This document shows, one piece after another, positions 51,629-61,260 of a DNA stretch of 64,000 bases; positions within the stretch are counted from its first letter, which is position 1, and every line of letters starts with the position of its first letter. The notes beneath the pieces are model-generated. The model was not told the origin of the DNA. It was given only the letters and a program-made list of their open reading frames with translations, and ran no database searches. A program made the translations under genes and the position numbers. Origin of the DNA: Chryseobacterium indologenes (GTDB taxonomy: Bacteria > Bacteroidota > Bacteroidia > Flavobacteriales > Weeksellaceae); the NCBI GenBank assembly GCA_002439165.1, contig DJTE01000033.1, positions 186,001 to 250,000 on the forward strand, read 5' to 3'.

Positions 51629-54600
51629 CTATTCTTTATAGTGATACTGATATTCTTTAAGCACTTTTCCCTGCATATCGGTTACTTTTTTAAGTCTTTT
51701 TGCTGAATCATAAATATACATTTCCCGGATTCCTGATGGCTGAGTGATACTTTTAATCCCAACCAATGGATCGTAGGTATAAGTTGTAATCTGGTATCCG
51801 GAAAGGGATGAATGGTTTCTAAAATTATCTAGTGCAGAAATTAAAGCTGCTTCGGAATTATTTGAGTTGGATAGACCAGTTATGCTGTCTATGAGGTTTT
51901 GTGAAATGTTCTGTAGTTTTACACCTTCCACTTTTGCAATGGGCAAGGTTTGGCCGTACCCCCAGACAATTGTAACAGGTATTCCGTCTTTTGTAGTGTA
52001 CTGCAGTAAATTTCCTTTAGAATCATAGCGGTCATAGGAAACATCTACAGAAAAAATATTATTTACAATATCAGAAGACAATACAGTTACCGGAAGGGCC
52101 AATCCTGAAGTCTTAGTATCAGCCTCTGCCTGGGAAACCGGATACACAGTCCGGATTCCGGATACGGCTTTAGTAGTACCATTTACTTTTTTGTACACCG
52201 TGGTCTCCAATGGAGTATCAGTAATATTTTTGTCTTTCATCCATTGATTACCTTTTTCATAAGCATATTGATATTCTGTTGTGACACTTTCTCCGGAAGC
52301 AAAAGTACTGACTGTATTTTTCAAATTGACAGGTCTGTTGATGTCTGTATCATAATAGCTGTTGACTGTTTTGGTTTCTGTTTGCTTACCTGCAAAAAAT
52401 TCTTTAACCACAGTTTCAGAAAGTTCAAGCTTTCCGGACTCTATTTCTTCAATTTTAACATCTACATCATAGACATCTACATCACCCAAAAGTGGGACCT
52501 GTTTTTTAGATTTCACAATATCAAAATCTGCACTAAACGCCACTACTTCCGGATTTGAAGTAATATAATCTGTAAGTTCGTTTTTGATCAGGGAATTTGC
52601 ATAAGTATTATTAGTAGTCTTCAGTATTTCATTATTACTGTTCAGTAGCGTTTCATTCAACAAATGACCATATTTCCATTTATTATAGGATGTCATCATC
52701 CCGATATCACTGAATTCATATCTTACTTCTCCTTTTCCTGTCTTTTCTATCACATAAGGATAAGTAAATAATTCAGAACTGTTGTAGCTGCTTCCTGCCA
52801 GAGAGGAACTGCTCAATACTGTAAATTCCTGAAAAATCCTTTGTGATGGATCCGTAGGGGTTTCAACTCCGTCTACCATATTTCTTAAAGGAAATTTAAT
52901 TTTTTTGGTATATATCAGCGGCTGTCTGATTTGGGCTATAGCTTTAAAATTTCCATCTGTCCATTTTCCATAGGCATACTCATACACATTAGAGATATTA
53001 CCGGCATCTACATCCTCAATTTTCCTGATCCGGAGTCCTGAATATGTTTCCAGCTGATCAGAATAGATCCGTTTTTTATACTTAATTCCTACACCAATAT
53101 GACAGCTGCACTCTCCTCTTCTTTTAATAGATACGGTACCGCTAACAGTGGAAGATCCCAGTTCTCTGTTGAAAAGTCTCATACTTCCATAGCTTTGCCC
53201 ATTAGTAAAAGAAAATCCTCCCCAGCAGGTATTTATTCTATCAGGAGAATTAGGATCATTAGGGTCTGGAAAAGCATCCTGATCTCCGCCAGGCTGATAA
53301 CATGACCCGGGATCAAAACTTACATTTATACTGCGTTCATATCCCCCATCTGCTGCAATCTGTAAAAAATGCTCATTATTGACAGCTACTGCAAATACTT
53401 TATTATCCCCTATAAACGGTGGATTCTCACTATCACTGGTATACCATAAAATTCCTTTTGTTAATGTTTGTTCTCCCATATCTTTACGAACAGAAATAGC
53501 GGGTAATTCATAATACAGATTTTTTTTCCCTTTTGTAGGGTATTCAATTGTTTTCAGGCTTCCGAGAACCGCATACTCAAAATTGGGTTCCCTGTTCCGC
53601 GTAATGACTCCTGTAGGAAAAGGCTGCATAATTTCATATCTTGTGCTGGTGGGTATATTTGTACTTTCATCATTGGAAATTCCATTAATATATCCCCAGT
53701 AGTCATCACTTCCTGAGTTTCTTTTTGGTAAATTATGTGCTTCATTATAAATAAATTTGTAATCAGAATTGTCCAGATTATTGTGTATATTCACCAGTTT
53801 AAGTCTGTAGTCTTCATAAGTTTTTGAGGTAGCTGAACTTTCAAAATAATTATAGTTTAATGTTATTTCTCTGATCACAGCTCCTGCATTGTTAATTACT
53901 GTTACTTTCCGCAATGCCAACCCTTTTGCACTGTTCAGATCCTTACGGAATCTGCTGCCATCTGAAAAAGGTAATTCGTCGGAATATGTAAAAATAACTT
54001 TTCCATTATCAAAATTAATTTGTGTAATAAGGCCGTCCATAAAAACACTTACATTTTCCGTTCTGTTGTACTTAGGCAGGTTCTGTTGTCCCAGATACAC
54101 CCCGGTATAGTTTTTGGGATGTTCTATATTTACCGTTTCGGTAATATTTCTTTCATTGTACTGATTGGATTTTCCATAAATAAATTCTGCTTTAGACTTA
54201 TTAATTATCATACTGTCTAGCGCATATAAACGTGATGTATTCTTAATCTGAAGTCCGGATCCCGTTAGATTCACATTGTTTTTACCAGACAGCCAATATT
54301 CAGTTCCTTTTCCATCCACAATATGAATTTTTCCCTCTACTACTTTTATTTTGTCGTTATTATAGGGTACATTAAATCCTTCTTTATTCTGTTTTAAAAT
54401 AAATCCACCAGAAGCAGTCGGTAAATTATATTCAAAGATATCAGGCTTGGTATCGTAGTAATTGCTGTTCAGAAGTTCAATATTATTCCTTATTCCATTA
54501 TAATAAGAAGTATAATCAATATATCCCGTATGGTTGTGCAGCAGGTTTATATCCCTAGTAAATAAATTAGAGTATAAGTCATTCTTGTCCAGGAGATTCT

Positions 54601-54913
54601 GCTGTACTGTTCCGGGTATGGATAAACTCCACCCTAATCCTGTGGAGGAAGCCACTTCATTTAGTTTTATACCACCTGTATTATAAGAAAGCTGGATCGG
54701 AATTTCTACCCCCTGTACAGTAATGGTATAAATAGGCACTGTTATATTGGCTTTTCCACGATACAAATCTAACGGAAGTTTTCCTATCTTCGATAAACTA
54801 TAAGCTTCAGCTGAAGTGGGAGTTGGAACTAAACCTCTTGTTGCCGTTTCTATTTGAGACATTAAGTAGGAAGACTGTGCTAAAACACAGATCATAAACA
54901 TTTTTTTCTTCAT
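51629..54913 (-). CDS. RHS/YD-repeat-containing secreted protein
   Basis: A 1094-residue exported protein (signal peptide ending near LMSQ at 20). The N-terminal part (about 30-120) has the Bacteroidetes pattern LPLDLYRGKANITVPIYTI and LSYNTGGIKLNEVASSTGLGW found at the start of large RHS-type proteins. YD-like repeats occur near the C-terminus (VSYDRYDSKGNLLQYTTKDG; YTYDPLVGIKSITQPSGIREMYIYDSAKRLKKVTD). It ends in ...LKEYQYHYKE without an RHS core cap or variable toxin domain and has no T9SS domain. Function unknown; possibly a surface shell protein or a toxin carrier that lost its tip. Confidence 0.75.
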   Translation of the reverse strand: MKKKMFMICVLAQSSYLMSQIETATRGLVPTPTSAEAYSLSKIGKLPLDLYRGKANITVPIYTITVQGVEIPIQLSYNTGGIKLNEVASSTGLGWSLSIPGTVQQNLLDKNDLYSNLFTRDINLLHNHTGYIDYTSYYNGIRNNIELLNSNYYDTKPDIFEYNLPTASGGFILKQNKEGFNVPYNNDKIKVVEGKIHIVDGKGTEYWLSGKNNVNLTGSGLQIKNTSRLYALDSMIINKSKAEFIYGKSNQYNERNITETVNIEHPKNYTGVYLGQQNLPKYNRTENVSVFMDGLITQINFDNGKVIFTYSDELPFSDGSRFRKDLNSAKGLALRKVTVINNAGAVIREITLNYNYFESSATSKTYEDYRLKLVNIHNNLDNSDYKFIYNEAHNLPKRNSGSDDYWGYINGISNDESTNIPTSTRYEIMQPFPTGVITRNREPNFEYAVLGSLKTIEYPTKGKKNLYYELPAISVRKDMGEQTLTKGILWYTSDSENPPFIGDNKVFAVAVNNEHFLQIAADGGYERSINVSFDPGSCYQPGGDQDAFPDPNDPNSPDRINTCWGGFSFTNGQSYGSMRLFNRELGSSTVSGTVSIKRRGECSCHIGVGIKYKKRIYSDQLETYSGLRIRKIEDVDAGNISNVYEYAYGKWTDGNFKAIAQIRQPLIYTKKIKFPLRNMVDGVETPTDPSQRIFQEFTVLSSSSLAGSSYNSSELFTYPYVIEKTGKGEVRYEFSDIGMMTSYNKWKYGHLLNETLLNSNNEILKTTNNTYANSLIKNELTDYITSNPEVVAFSADFDIVKSKKQVPLLGDVDVYDVDVKIEEIESGKLELSETVVKEFFAGKQTETKTVNSYYDTDINRPVNLKNTVSTFASGESVTTEYQYAYEKGNQWMKDKNITDTPLETTVYKKVNGTTKAVSGIRTVYPVSQAEADTKTSGLALPVTVLSSDIVNNIFSVDVSYDRYDSKGNLLQYTTKDGIPVTIVWGYGQTLPIAKVEGVKLQNISQNLIDSITGLSNSNNSEAALISALDNFRNHSSLSGYQITTYTYDPLVGIKSITQPSGIREMYIYDSAKRLKKVTDMQGKVLKEYQYHYKE

Positions 54914-55193
54914 TTATTTTTATTTTTATTTTTATTTTATGGTAATCTGGTTGCCAGCAGCTGCCTCCCAAGTAAAACAATATGATTTTCAGATAGTTTC
55001 ACAGATAACATAAGTCATTCAGACTATCTATAAATCATCAGATCGTTTTTTGGAAAACTAATACTTTTTAATCATATCTCTCAATAGCAACTCATTATTT
55101 TTATGAATATTAATTTAATAATATATCATTAATATAAAGGTAAATCGCAGATGCGACAGAATATGTCGTATTATAAATTACTTTTATAAAAAA
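54914..55193. other. Intergenic, AT-rich, with a TTTTTA run
   Basis: About 280 bases between the RHS gene and the his terminator, both on the minus strand. Directly before the RHS ATG the sequence is about four units of TTTTTA (54918-54939), which on the mRNA reads AAAATAAAAATAAAA, a typical A-rich Bacteroidetes translation enhancer that is also a possible slippage tract. No gene or RNA seen. Confidence 0.45.
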
Positions 55194-55220
55194 TAAAAAA
55201 ACCTTTGAAAAATCAAAGGT
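55194..55220 (-). terminator. Terminator of the his operon
   Basis: ACCTTTGA / TCAAAGGT stem with an AAAA loop; on the minus strand it ends in TTTTTTT just after the hisIE stop at 55227. Confidence 0.85.
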
Positions 55221-55226
55221 CCTTGT

Positions 55227-55814
55227 CTATTTATTCCTACTTAGAAGCACTTCTTCAATTTCTTCCAGAGTATATCCTTTAGCTTTGAGTAAAATCAGAA
55301 AATGATACAGAAGATCAGCCGCCTCGTTTTTGAATAAATCCTGATTATTATCTTTGGCTTCAATAACCAGTTCTACGGCTTCCTCTCCTACTTTCTGAGC
55401 GACTTTATTAATGCCCTTCTGATAAAGAGAATAGGTGTATGAACCGTCTTCCTGACTATCAATTTTATCAGAGATTTTAGCTTCCAGTTCATACAGGAAT
55501 CCTTTTGAATTTTTTTCACCAAAGCAGCTGAAACTTCCCGTGTGACAGACCGGGCCTGTTGGAACCGCTTTAATCAGAATGGTATCCTGGTCACAATCTG
55601 TATGCATGCTTTCCACTTTCAGGAAATTTCCGGACTCTTCTCCTTTGATCCAGAGTCTGTTTTTGGAACGGCTGAAAAATGTGACTTTCCCTTCTCTCTT
55701 TGTTTTTTCAAATGCTTCTTCATTCATATAGCCGAGCATAAGCACCTGAAGTGTTCTGCTGTCCTGGATAACAACGGGCACAAGGCCGTTTCCCTTATCG
55801 AAATCAGTTTTCAT
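55227..55814 (-). CDS. hisI: Bifunctional phosphoribosyl-AMP cyclohydrolase / phosphoribosyl-ATP pyrophosphatase
   Basis: HisIE, steps 2 and 3 of histidine synthesis, 195 residues. N-terminal cyclohydrolase (about 1-105) with metal-binding motifs HTDCDQD and PTGPVCHTGSFSCFG; C-terminal pyrophosphatase (about 110-195) with KVGEEAVELVIEAK and EAADLLYHFLILL. The fusion order is the usual one. It overlaps hisF by 4 bases; last gene of the operon. Confidence 0.96.
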   Translation of the reverse strand: MKTDFDKGNGLVPVVIQDSRTLQVLMLGYMNEEAFEKTKREGKVTFFSRSKNRLWIKGEESGNFLKVESMHTDCDQDTILIKAVPTGPVCHTGSFSCFGEKNSKGFLYELEAKISDKIDSQEDGSYTYSLYQKGINKVAQKVGEEAVELVIEAKDNNQDLFKNEAADLLYHFLILLKAKGYTLEEIEEVLLSRNK

Positions 55815-56569
55815 CGTATTGCAATTTTTTGAGATTTTAATATTTGTTTTAATCCGGATACCGGAATTTCATTGAAGTGGAAGATACTGGCTGCCAGTGC
55901 ACCTGTGGCTCTTGTTTCCTGAAAGACATGAACAAAATCTTCTGCTTTTCCGGCTCCTCCGGATGCAATGACAGGTATCTGCACATTTTCTGATACAAGA
56001 CGGGTAATCCGGAGGTCAAATCCGGCTTTTGTTCCGTCTCCGTCCATAGAAGTCAACAGGATTTCCCCCGCTCCCAAAGATTCAGCTTCTTTAGCCCATT
56101 CCACGGTGTCCAGACGGGTAGCTATACGTCCGCCGTTGGTATAGACCAGATCTTTACCGCTGGTAAACCGGGTATCAACCGCTACCACAATACACTGACT
56201 CCCAAATTCTTTTGCCAGGCTGTAAATAAGCTGCGGATCTTTCACCGCTGAAGAATTGATGCTGATCTTATCTGCTCCGGCTTCCAGAAGCTTTCTGACA
56301 TCTTCCACAGAGGAAATTCCACCTCCTACCGTAAAAGGAATACTCAACTGTTTAGCAATATCTTTTACAAGGTCTGCAAACGTTTTCCGGTTCTCTATGG
56401 TTGCTGTAATATCCAGGAAAACCAGTTCATCAGCACCGTCCTGTTCGTATTTTAAAGCCAGCTCTACCGGATCTCCGGCATTCCTGAGTCCTTCAAAATT
56501 GATTCCTTTTACGGTGGTTCCGTCTTTAATATCCAGGCATGGAATAATTCTTTTTTTAAGCATTTTCAA
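55811..56569 (-). CDS. hisF: Imidazole glycerol phosphate synthase cyclase subunit
   Basis: Cyclase half of IGP synthase with HisH, 252 residues (the start could also be Met3, MLKKRIIPCLD). TIM barrel; catalytic Asp13 (IPCLDIKDG) and Asp near 132 (AVDTRF), with the phosphate-binding VGGGISSVEDV and ASGGAG loops. It overlaps hisA by up to 14 bases and hisI by 4. Confidence 0.97.
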   Translation of the reverse strand: MKMLKKRIIPCLDIKDGTTVKGINFEGLRNAGDPVELALKYEQDGADELVFLDITATIENRKTFADLVKDIAKQLSIPFTVGGGISSVEDVRKLLEAGADKISINSSAVKDPQLIYSLAKEFGSQCIVVAVDTRFTSGKDLVYTNGGRIATRLDTVEWAKEAESLGAGEILLTSMDGDGTKAGFDLRITRLVSENVQIPVIASGGAGKAEDFVHVFQETRATGALAASIFHFNEIPVSGLKQILKSQKIAIR

Positions 56570-57278
56570 TCAGTTTCTGAAGTTCTGTTAATGGTATTTT
56601 TCCTTCATAAAGAGCTTTACCGATAATGGTTCCTGAACATCCGATCTCCTTCATGACATACAGGTCTTCCATACACGAAATTCCTCCGCTTGCGGTAAGA
56701 CTTACCGAGGTCTTTGTGAGGATTTCTTTATAAAGTTCTCCTGAAGGGCCTTCCAGCATTCCGTCTTTAGCAATATCGGTACAGATGACCTGCTGAATTC
56801 CCAGTTCCTGATACCGCAGGAGAAAATCAATGATATCTTCACCGCTTTCTTCCTGCCAGCCGGAGATCTTTATTTTCCGGTGGTGGCAGTCTGCGCCTAA
56901 AATGATCTTTTCACTTCCGTATTTTCGGATCATTTCAAGGCTGAACTCAGGATTCTGAACTGCTATACTTCCAAGCGTAACCTGCTGCGCTCCCGAATCA
57001 AAAGCGGTTTCTATATCTTTCTGCGTTTTCAATCCGCCTCCGAAATCAATATGCAGCGAGGTTTCTTTTGCTATATTTTCCAGTACTTTCTGATTGACAA
57101 TATGTCTGGACCTGGCACCATCAAGATCCACGAGGTGAAGGAACCGTATTCCGTAATTTTCAAATTCCTTAGCGGTTTCCACAGGATCTTCACGGTATAT
57201 TTTTTTGGTGCTGTAATCTCCTTTTGACAGCCGCACACATTTTCCGTCAATAATATCAATAGCCGGTATGATTTTCAT
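56556..57278 (-). CDS. hisA: Phosphoribosylformimino-AICAR phosphate isomerase
   Basis: Amadori-type isomerase of the histidine pathway, 240 residues, half-barrel-duplicated TIM barrel. Catalytic Asp8 (IPAIDIIDG) and the second Asp in CTDIAKDGML near 168-177. It starts two bases after the hisH stop and overlaps hisF. Confidence 0.97.
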   Translation of the reverse strand: MKIIPAIDIIDGKCVRLSKGDYSTKKIYREDPVETAKEFENYGIRFLHLVDLDGARSRHIVNQKVLENIAKETSLHIDFGGGLKTQKDIETAFDSGAQQVTLGSIAVQNPEFSLEMIRKYGSEKIILGADCHHRKIKISGWQEESGEDIIDFLLRYQELGIQQVICTDIAKDGMLEGPSGELYKEILTKTSVSLTASGGISCMEDLYVMKEIGCSGTIIGKALYEGKIPLTELQKLIENA

Positions 57279-57280
57279 TT

Positions 57281-57859
57281 CTAAAGGGTTAAAAAATTAC
57301 TTAATATCTTCCGTCCAACGGACCCTGATTTCTCCGGGTGAAACTGAACAGCATAAAAATTGTCTTTCTGCAAAGCTGCACTGAAAGGCCGGATATAATT
57401 ACATTTTGCGGCTGTAAACTCTGACAGCCCACAATAATAACTGTGTACAAAATAAACGTCGCTGCTGTCATTAACCCCTGCAAAAAGACGTGATGCTGTA
57501 TCGGAAACTGTATTCCAGCCCATATGAGGAACGAGATCTTCGGGCGGAAACCTTTTCACCTGAATATCAAATATTCCCATTCCTTCTGTCTCTCCTTCTT
57601 CGTTCGCGGCACACATCAGCTGCATGCCCAGGCAGATTCCCAAAACGGGTTGTTTCAAAGCGGGGATCAGCATATCAAGACCTTTTTCTCTGAGATTTTT
57701 CATGGTAGATGAAGCCTCTCCTACGCCTGGAAAAATAACTTTATCTGCCTGCAGGATAAGTTCAGGATCATCCGTTACTACGGATTCTGTATTCAGCTGG
57801 AATAATGCATTCTGAACGGAACTTACATTTCCGCCGTTGTATTTAATTATCGCAATCAT
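57281..57859 (-). CDS. hisH: Imidazole glycerol phosphate synthase glutaminase subunit
   Basis: Class I glutamine amidotransferase that feeds ammonia to HisF, 192 residues. Catalytic Cys in LGICLGMQLM (about Cys77), His and Glu in VQFHPEKSG near the C-terminus. It overlaps hisB by 4 bases. Confidence 0.97.
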   Translation of the reverse strand: MIAIIKYNGGNVSSVQNALFQLNTESVVTDDPELILQADKVIFPGVGEASSTMKNLREKGLDMLIPALKQPVLGICLGMQLMCAANEEGETEGMGIFDIQVKRFPPEDLVPHMGWNTVSDTASRLFAGVNDSSDVYFVHSYYCGLSEFTAAKCNYIRPFSAALQKDNFYAVQFHPEKSGSVGRKILSNFLTL

Positions 57860-58950
57860 AAGCTTCCTTTGGTTGAGGGTAAATTATAAGTGTCATCGGA
57901 CTGTCTTACTGCCATTTTCAGGGCTTTTGCAAATGCTTTGAATAAGGCTTCTATTTTGTGATGCTCATTATTTCCTTCTGCTTTAAGGTTCAGGTTGGAT
58001 CTGGAAGAGTCTGTAAATGATTTGAAAAAGTGAAAGAACATTTCAGTGGGCACATCTCCTATTTTTTCTCTTTTAAATTCAGCTTCCCATACCAGCCACG
58101 GTCTTCCTCCGAAATCTATTGCCGCCTGCGCCAGGCAGTCATCCATCGGAAGGAGAAATCCATATCTTTCAATTCCTTTTTTGCTTCCCAAAGCTTTTAA
58201 AAATGCTTCCCCCAAAGCAATTCCTGTATCTTCGATGGTGTGATGCTCATCAATTTCCAAATCTCCAACGGCTTTAATTTTCAGATCAAGACCTCCGTGT
58301 CTGACTATCTGCTCCAGCATATGATCAAAGAAATGCAGTCCTGTTGAAATTTCCGATACGCCTTTTCCGTCGAGGTTTATTTCTATTTCTATATCGGTTT
58401 CATTGGTTTTTCTGTGAACTTTGGCTGTTCTGGAACCCTTCTTTAAAAAGCTGTAAATCTCCTCCCATTTCGTGGTAGTGAGCGCAGCTTCATCATTAAA
58501 ACTCTCATTGATAAAAATAGCTTTAGATCCCATATTTTCAGCCAGTTGAATGTCTGTAACCCGGTCTCCGATAACATAGGAATTTTCCAGATCGTACTGT
58601 CCGTATGTATACTTTCCGAGCATGGCTGTTCCGGGTTTCCGGGTAGGTTTATTTTCATGTTCAAAACTGCTGTCGATCAGAATATCACTGAAAATAATAC
58701 CTTCATTTTCAAATGCCCTAAGCATCTTTTCGTGAGGTTTTATAAAATTCTCATAAGGAAAACTGTCTGTTCCCAGACCATCCTGGTTGGTGACCATCAC
58801 CAGTTCGTAGTCAAGTTCTCTGGCGATTTTTGAAAGATTCTGAAATACGCCGGGATAAAACTCCAGTTTGTCCAGAGAATCGACCTGGAAATCTTCCGGA
58901 GGTTCAATGATGAGCGTGCCGTCGCGATCTATAAAAAGGACTTTTTTCAT
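57856..58950 (-). CDS. hisB: Bifunctional histidinol-phosphatase / imidazoleglycerol-phosphate dehydratase
   Basis: A 364-residue fusion, as in E. coli. N-terminal HAD phosphatase (about 1-160) with nucleophile Asp8 and Asp10 in IDRDGTL; C-terminal IGP dehydratase (about 175-364) with the metal-binding HFFDHMLEQIVRHG and DEHHTIEDTGIALGEAF motifs and the second HH motif in NNEHHKIEALFKAFAKAL. The stop overlaps hisH and the start touches the hisC stop. Confidence 0.97.
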   Translation of the reverse strand: MKKVLFIDRDGTLIIEPPEDFQVDSLDKLEFYPGVFQNLSKIARELDYELVMVTNQDGLGTDSFPYENFIKPHEKMLRAFENEGIIFSDILIDSSFEHENKPTRKPGTAMLGKYTYGQYDLENSYVIGDRVTDIQLAENMGSKAIFINESFNDEAALTTTKWEEIYSFLKKGSRTAKVHRKTNETDIEIEINLDGKGVSEISTGLHFFDHMLEQIVRHGGLDLKIKAVGDLEIDEHHTIEDTGIALGEAFLKALGSKKGIERYGFLLPMDDCLAQAAIDFGGRPWLVWEAEFKREKIGDVPTEMFFHFFKSFTDSSRSNLNLKAEGNNEHHKIEALFKAFAKALKMAVRQSDDTYNLPSTKGSL

Positions 58951-59978
58951 CAGCTGATATTTTTCAGTGTGTCGATTAATTTTTCGTTTTCTTTATGACT
59001 TCCTACATTAATTCTGATGCATTCAGGAATAGCGGGCGCTCTTTTACTGGTCAGAATTTCTTCTGTAAGCATTCTTTCATATACCTTTTCAGCATTTCTC
59101 ATCTTAATCAGGAAGAAGTTGGCATCGGTAGGGAAAACCTTTTCAATGCATTCCATATTTTCAAACTGACTGATGAGCCATTCTCTTTCCTGAAGGGTAT
59201 TTTCGACATTTTCTTTAAGTCTGTTCCCGTTATCCAAAAGATTCAGAATCAGTTCCTGGCTCAGGGTATTCACATTATACGGCGCTTTTACCGTGTTGAT
59301 CAACCGGATAATCGCTTCTGAAGCATAGGCCGCACCTACCCTCGCCGCGGCTGTTCCCCAGGCTTTTGAGAAGGTCTGAAGAATGATCAGGTTAGGATAT
59401 TGTGAAAGCAGTTCTATTCCTGATCTTTTCCCGGAAAATTCGATGTAGGCTTCATCAATAACCACAATTCCATCAAAATTCCGTACAAAAAATTCAATAT
59501 CTTCCACGCTGTTTCCTGTTGGATTATTAGGAGAACACAGAAAGAAAATTTTAAGGTCTGTTTCCCTGTTCTTTTTTAAAAATTCCTCTTTTATTATTTC
59601 AAAATTTTCATCAAGGTCCAGCTTTAGGACTTTATTTTCATTGACGGCCGCATAAAAACCATACATCGCAAAAGATGGATTCATCATGAGAATGGCATCT
59701 TTTTTAGGTTCACAGAATACTTTGATGATCAGATCGATCAGTTCGTCACTTCCGTTTCCTATCGCTATTTGTGAAGGTTTTACGTCTTTTATTTCCGCCA
59801 ATTTATTTTTAAGTTTTTTCTGGGTTGAATCCGGATACCTGTTGAATTCACCGAAAGGGCATTCATTGGCATCCAGCATTACCGGAGCGTTAAATTCATT
59901 ATGATCCCTGAAACTGATATAGGGCTGTAAAGCTGTAATATTTTTTCTTACCAAACTATTGAGGTTGAATTCTTTCAT
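58950..59978 (-). CDS. hisC: Histidinol-phosphate aminotransferase
   Basis: PLP enzyme, class II-type fold, 342 residues. PLP lysine Lys205 in QTFSKAWG, pyridine-ring Asp in VIDEAYIEF (about 174-182), and NPTGN at 152-156. It starts 2 bases after the hisD stop and overlaps hisB by one base. Confidence 0.97.
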   Translation of the reverse strand: MKEFNLNSLVRKNITALQPYISFRDHNEFNAPVMLDANECPFGEFNRYPDSTQKKLKNKLAEIKDVKPSQIAIGNGSDELIDLIIKVFCEPKKDAILMMNPSFAMYGFYAAVNENKVLKLDLDENFEIIKEEFLKKNRETDLKIFFLCSPNNPTGNSVEDIEFFVRNFDGIVVIDEAYIEFSGKRSGIELLSQYPNLIILQTFSKAWGTAAARVGAAYASEAIIRLINTVKAPYNVNTLSQELILNLLDNGNRLKENVENTLQEREWLISQFENMECIEKVFPTDANFFLIKMRNAEKVYERMLTEEILTSKRAPAIPECIRINVGSHKENEKLIDTLKNIS

Positions 59979-59980
59979 TT

Positions 59981-61258
59981 TTATTGTTTTAATCTGATGG
60001 ATACTGCATTTCTGTGGGCAAAAAGTCCTTCCGCTTCTGCCATTATTTCTATTGTTTTTCCGATGTTCTGAAGGCCTTTCTTAGTCAGGTGCTGGAAAGT
60101 GATCTTTTTAACAAAACTATCCAGTGAAACACCGCTGTAATTCTTTGCAAAAGCATTGGTCGGCAGGGTGTGATTGGTTCCGCTGGCGTAATCTCCTGCA
60201 CTTTCACAGGAATAATTACCCAGAAAAACAGAACCTGCATTTTGTACCAGTGGAATATATTTTTCAAAGTCTTCCACAGCCAGAATAAGGTGTTCCGGAG
60301 CGTACAGATTGCTGAATTCAATGGCATTTTCAAGGTTTTCTGTCAGGATAAAACAACTGTTCTGTAATGCCTGGCCTGCCATTTCATTTCTGGGGAGCTT
60401 CTTAAGCTGCGTTTCAACAGCTTCTATTGTTTTATTAAAGACTTCAAAATCTGTGGTGATAAATACGACCTGGCTGTCACTTCCGTGTTCTGCCTGGGAA
60501 AGAAGATCTGCGGCACAAAATTCAGGATTTGCGCTACGGTCTGCTATGACCAGGACTTCACTTGGCCCTGCCGGCATATCCACTGCAACACCGAAACGCT
60601 GGGCATATTCTTTTCCTGCAACGACAAACTGGTTTCCGGGACCGAAAATCTTGTAAACCTTTGGAATACTTTCTGTTCCTAAAGTCATGGCAGCTATTGC
60701 CTGTGCTCCGCCTGTTTTATAGATTTCTGAAATTCCGCAAAGCTGTGCCGTGTATAAAATTGCAGGATTGATACATCCGTTCTGATCCGGTGGCGTACAA
60801 AGAACGATTTCCCGGCAGCCCGCCAGATTCGCGGGGATGGCCAGCATCAGAACGGTTGAGAATAAAGGTGCTGTTCCTCCGGGGATGTAGATTCCCACCT
60901 TTTCTATGGCTCTGCTTTCTCTCCAGCAGGTTACTCCTTTCATTGTTTCTATTACTTCCTTCTTCTCTTTCTGTGAGGCATGGAATTTTGAAATGTTACC
61001 TTTTGCCTGGCTGATCGCTTTTTTCAGATCTTCACTCATCTGTCTGATGGCCGTTTCAATTTCAGATTCTGTGACTGTAATTTGAGATGTTACGGCTTTA
61101 TCAAACTTTTTATTGAATTTAATAAGTGCTTTGTCTCCGTTCTGTTCAACGGCTTCAAATATTTCAGCGATAAGTCCGGAAATCTCTTCCTGTTCGATGA
61201 CAGGACGTTTGGTAAGGTCCGGCCATGTTTTTCTTTCTGGATATCGGTATATTTTCAT
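59981..61258 (-). CDS. hisD: Histidinol dehydrogenase
   Basis: Last two steps of histidine synthesis, NAD+- and zinc-dependent, 425 residues. Signatures: VGIYIPGGTAPLFSTVLM near 118, the zinc site in DLLSQAEHGSDSQV (Gln and His), and the base region LYAPEHLIL. It lies 2 bases after the hisG stop. Confidence 0.97.
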   Translation of the reverse strand: MKIYRYPERKTWPDLTKRPVIEQEEISGLIAEIFEAVEQNGDKALIKFNKKFDKAVTSQITVTESEIETAIRQMSEDLKKAISQAKGNISKFHASQKEKKEVIETMKGVTCWRESRAIEKVGIYIPGGTAPLFSTVLMLAIPANLAGCREIVLCTPPDQNGCINPAILYTAQLCGISEIYKTGGAQAIAAMTLGTESIPKVYKIFGPGNQFVVAGKEYAQRFGVAVDMPAGPSEVLVIADRSANPEFCAADLLSQAEHGSDSQVVFITTDFEVFNKTIEAVETQLKKLPRNEMAGQALQNSCFILTENLENAIEFSNLYAPEHLILAVEDFEKYIPLVQNAGSVFLGNYSCESAGDYASGTNHTLPTNAFAKNYSGVSLDSFVKKITFQHLTKKGLQNIGKTIEIMAEAEGLFAHRNAVSIRLKQ

Positions 61259-61260
61259 TT

